Positions 24,579 through 26,574 of a stretch of 26,574 bases of DNA are shown in pieces. The number at the start of each line of letters is the position of its first letter. The first letter of the stretch is position 1. The DNA lies in assembly GCA_022361535.1 (NCBI GenBank), contig JAKSAU010000324.1, positions 1 through 26,574 on the forward strand, in the 5' to 3' direction. The DNA is from Desulfobacterales bacterium (lineage in GTDB: Bacteria; Desulfobacterota; Desulfobacteria; Desulfobacterales; Desulfobacteraceae). The position numbers and the translations under genes were made by a program. The notes beneath the pieces are model-generated. The model saw only the letters and a list, made by a program, of their open reading frames with translations, was not told the origin of the DNA and ran no database searches.

Positions 24579-25286
24579 TTAAACAGCACTTGTCTGCTTT
24601 AAGGCGTTTTCGTTGAGTTTATACCCAATACCGTATACGGACAGGATAATTTGTATGTCGGGCATAATGGCGTTGATTTTTTTTCTCAAGTTCTTCACAT
24701 GGCTGTCCACGGTTCTTTCATATCCTTCAAACTGATACCCTTGAACCTTGTCCAGCAGTTCTGCGCGGGAAAAGACTTTTCCGGGATGGGACATGAATAA
24801 CCTGAGTATCCCAAATTCATTGGGAGTCAGGACCAGGTTTGTTCCATGAAGAGTGCAGGCATGTCGATCCTGGTTTAAAACCAGGGGGCCAAGTGTAAAA
24901 ACATTTTCCTGGGGCGTCTTATGTGATCGTCTGAGAACAGCTTTTACCCGTGCCACAACTTCCCTGGGACTGAAAGGTTTACAGATATAATCGTCACACC
25001 CGAACTCCAAGCCTAACAGCCTGTCGATTTCAGAGACTTTGGCCGTCAGCATGATTACCGGAATAGTAGACTTTTGACGAATGCTTTTGCATAGGGTAAG
25101 CCCATCCTTTCCAGGGAGCATGACATCCAGAAGAACCAAATTCACATTGTTTCTTTCAATAAAAGCTTCCACCTGGTCGCCCCGGTTTATAATCGTGGTC
25201 CCGAAATGGTTTGCTTCAAGGTAATCTTTGACCAGCAAAGCTATTTTCTCTTCATCTTCAACAATTAGGATATGAGGCTGGGCCAT
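24579..25286 (-). CDS. baeR: OmpR-family response regulator, BaeR-like
   Basis: Two-component response regulator of 235 residues. The receiver domain has E10-D11-E12, phospho-acceptor D54 in VLLDVMLPG, T81 and K103 in DDYICKPFSPREVVARVKAVLRR in outline. That last stretch is very BaeR-like. A winged-helix DNA-binding domain (about 132-230) ends with VDSHVKNLRKKI and YGIGYKL. The ATG at 25286 has AAAGGAA eight bases upstream and lies 16 bp after the kinase gene, so both form one operon. By analogy it may respond to envelope stress or metals; the regulon is unknown. The symbol marks similarity only. Confidence 0.88.
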   Translation of the reverse strand: MAQPHILIVEDEEKIALLVKDYLEANHFGTTIINRGDQVEAFIERNNVNLVLLDVMLPGKDGLTLCKSIRQKSTIPVIMLTAKVSEIDRLLGLEFGCDDYICKPFSPREVVARVKAVLRRSHKTPQENVFTLGPLVLNQDRHACTLHGTNLVLTPNEFGILRLFMSHPGKVFSRAELLDKVQGYQFEGYERTVDSHVKNLRKKINAIMPDIQIILSVYGIGYKLNENALKQTSAV

Positions 25287-25302
25287 TATAATTTCCTTTG
25301 GG

Positions 25303-26574
25303 TTAATCTGTTGCAGGCAAGATTATTTCAATGCCCAAGCCACCCAGGGAACTGTCTTTTGCATGGATTTTTCCCTGGTGGGCCTCAACAATATGTTTGC
25401 AGATGGACAATCCTATACCGGAGCCACCCATTTTCCTGTTTCTTGATTTGTCTGCCCGGAAAAGCCTGTCAAATAAACGGGGCTGAACCTGGGCAGGTAC
25501 GCCCGGGGCAGAATCTTCAAATAGGATCAATACGCTTTTTTTGTTTCTTTTAGTTGTTATTTTGATCTTTCCGGGTGATTGGGTATACACAAGGCTGTTT
25601 TCAAGTATATTTATAAAAACCTGCACCAGCCGGTCCTGATCCGCAGATATTTCAATGTTAGTATCTATATCGGTGCTAATTTGGATTTTTCTTTTTTTAA
25701 ATCGGTCTGTAAATTGATCCAGGGTGGATGCAAGAAGTGCCGGAATACTCACAAGGGTTTTGTTCATAGCAATTTCATTTGCCTCGGCAATGGACAGATC
25801 GTGTAAATCACTGACAAGGCGAATCAAGTGAGTTACTTGTGAATGCAGGGTGTTCACAGTTGTTTTGTCTACTTTTCTGACACCGTCCTGGATGGCTTCA
25901 AGTTCCCCTTGGAGGATGGACAAGGGAGTACGCAGCTCATGGGATATGTCAGACAGCCAGTTATTCTGACGGATTTCATACGCTTCCAAAGTTGCTGTTA
26001 AATGATTAAAATCCTGTGCTAAAAGCCCTAACTCATCCCCTGAACTCACCTGGATTCGGGTGTTAAACTGCCGCCTGCTAAGTGCTTGGGTTGCCTTGGA
26101 TAGTTTCCGGATTGGAGACAATAGGTGCCGGGCCATTAGAAATGAAATCAGGACAGAGCATAACAGAAAACAAGCCCCGGCTATAAAGAACCCTTTTTTC
26201 TGTTGTTTTAAAAACTGGATATCCAGGGGATGGGAAAGCTTGGGAGCTTTTTCAAATCCCAAATACCCGATTGGCGGACCAGTTTCCGGGATAGGCTTAA
26301 GCAGGTTTGGTACCTTGCTCGTGTTCCCCATCACCAATTGTTTGTTTTTATCAAAGAGCACTATTCTTGGACCCAGGTCACCAGGACGGGGGCGGGGAGG
26401 CCGATGACGGCCGGCAATCAAAGGTGGCTTTGGAGGGTTTAAGAACGCCTGGTTTGGCCCTGGAGGAAGCCCGGATGGTTTTGGGGGAAATACTAAACCG
26501 GCCTCTTCAAGAATCGATATCCATTTTGAATGGTTGTGCCTAAGAAATGACCAGTCATTTATGTTTGTGCGGTA
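25303..26574 (-). CDS. baeS: Sensor histidine kinase, BaeS-like (start beyond the right edge)
   Basis: Membrane sensor kinase partner of the BaeR-like regulator. The frame stays open through the window end, so the N-terminus (first helix) is missing. The visible part begins YRTNINDWSFLRHN. It has a proline-rich periplasmic stretch (GLPPGPNQ, NPPKPP, HRPPRPRPGD), a second transmembrane helix FFIAGACFLLCSVLISFLMA, a HAMP domain (ARHLLSPIRKLSKA), the phosphorylated His in LSDISHELRTPLSIL (codon near 25941), an N-box ILENSLVYT and a G-box GSGIGLSICKHIVEAH. Proline-rich sensor regions are typical of BaeS/CpxA-like kinases. An internal TTG at 26421 could be mistaken for a start but would remove the first helix. 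Confidence 0.88.
   Translation of the reverse strand, partial: YRTNINDWSFLRHNHSKWISILEEAGLVFPPKPSGLPPGPNQAFLNPPKPPLIAGRHRPPRPRPGDLGPRIVLFDKNKQLVMGNTSKVPNLLKPIPETGPPIGYLGFEKAPKLSHPLDIQFLKQQKKGFFIAGACFLLCSVLISFLMARHLLSPIRKLSKATQALSRRQFNTRIQVSSGDELGLLAQDFNHLTATLEAYEIRQNNWLSDISHELRTPLSILQGELEAIQDGVRKVDKTTVNTLHSQVTHLIRLVSDLHDLSIAEANEIAMNKTLVSIPALLASTLDQFTDRFKKRKIQISTDIDTNIEISADQDRLVQVFINILENSLVYTQSPGKIKITTKRNKKSVLILFEDSAPGVPAQVQPRLFDRLFRADKSRNRKMGGSGIGLSICKHIVEAHQGKIHAKDSSLGGLGIEIILPATD

Noticed and set aside
1..26574. CRISPR arrays, tRNA, rRNA, insertion sequences and integrase genes
   Set aside because: None seen on reading both strands; the only long repeats are the modules inside znuA and the GTPase gene.

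Overview
The window looks like chromosomal DNA of a Gram-negative, sulfate-reducer-like deltaproteobacterium. Desulfobacterota, in the Desulfobacteraceae area, is my best guess, from the protein flavour, moderate GC, an anaerobic-type CbiK chelatase and dense ABC uptake operons. That placement is inference, because no rRNA or other marker gene is present. I see no tRNA, rRNA, CRISPR array, insertion sequence or phage gene.

Layout. (1) 182-7612, + strand: a FadR/GntR-type regulator, a dipeptide/oligopeptide ABC importer (binding protein, two permeases, two ATPases) and an isoaspartyl dipeptidase (IadA) in one tight operon. It is probably a system for importing and cleaving isoaspartyl (beta-aspartyl) dipeptides. 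(2) 7937-14445: a metal, mainly zinc, island. cbiK-like chelatase and a Fur/Zur-family repressor lie on the - strand. A COG0523 (CobW-like) GTPase and znuA-znuC-znuB lie on the + strand. A 14-bp perfect palindrome sits at the GTPase promoter and is a good candidate Zur operator. (3) 14575-16239, +: a lone HyuA-type hydantoinase/oxoprolinase-family protein. (4) 16612-19424, -: two GlpP/GlpQ-like ABC permeases, the second fused to an N-terminal acyltransferase-3 membrane domain; no ATPase or binding protein is nearby. (5) 19747-21200, +: an ECF sigma factor translationally coupled to a single-pass membrane protein, a probable anti-sigma factor. (6) 21286-24543, +: a small HD-domain (MESH1-like) alarmone hydrolase, then permease, binding protein and permease of a polar amino acid importer, again without an ATPase. 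(7) 24579-26574, -: a BaeSR-like two-component pair; the kinase runs off the right edge.

The strongest candidate for something undescribed is a beta-rich module of about 120-136 residues that begins with the motif FEWAG and ends with an EH..-FE motif and a His-rich tail. It occurs twice in tandem inside the periplasmic zinc-binding protein ZnuA, doubling that protein's size to 604 residues. It occurs once more inside the cytoplasmic COG0523 GTPase next door. In all three places it sits where a His-rich linker is expected. A shared zinc-handling domain on both sides of the membrane is the simplest reading. The second unusual item is the acyltransferase-permease fusion.

Several starts were moved from the longest open frame to the codon with the better ribosome binding site. 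These include two TTG starts (the Zur-like gene and the sigma factor).
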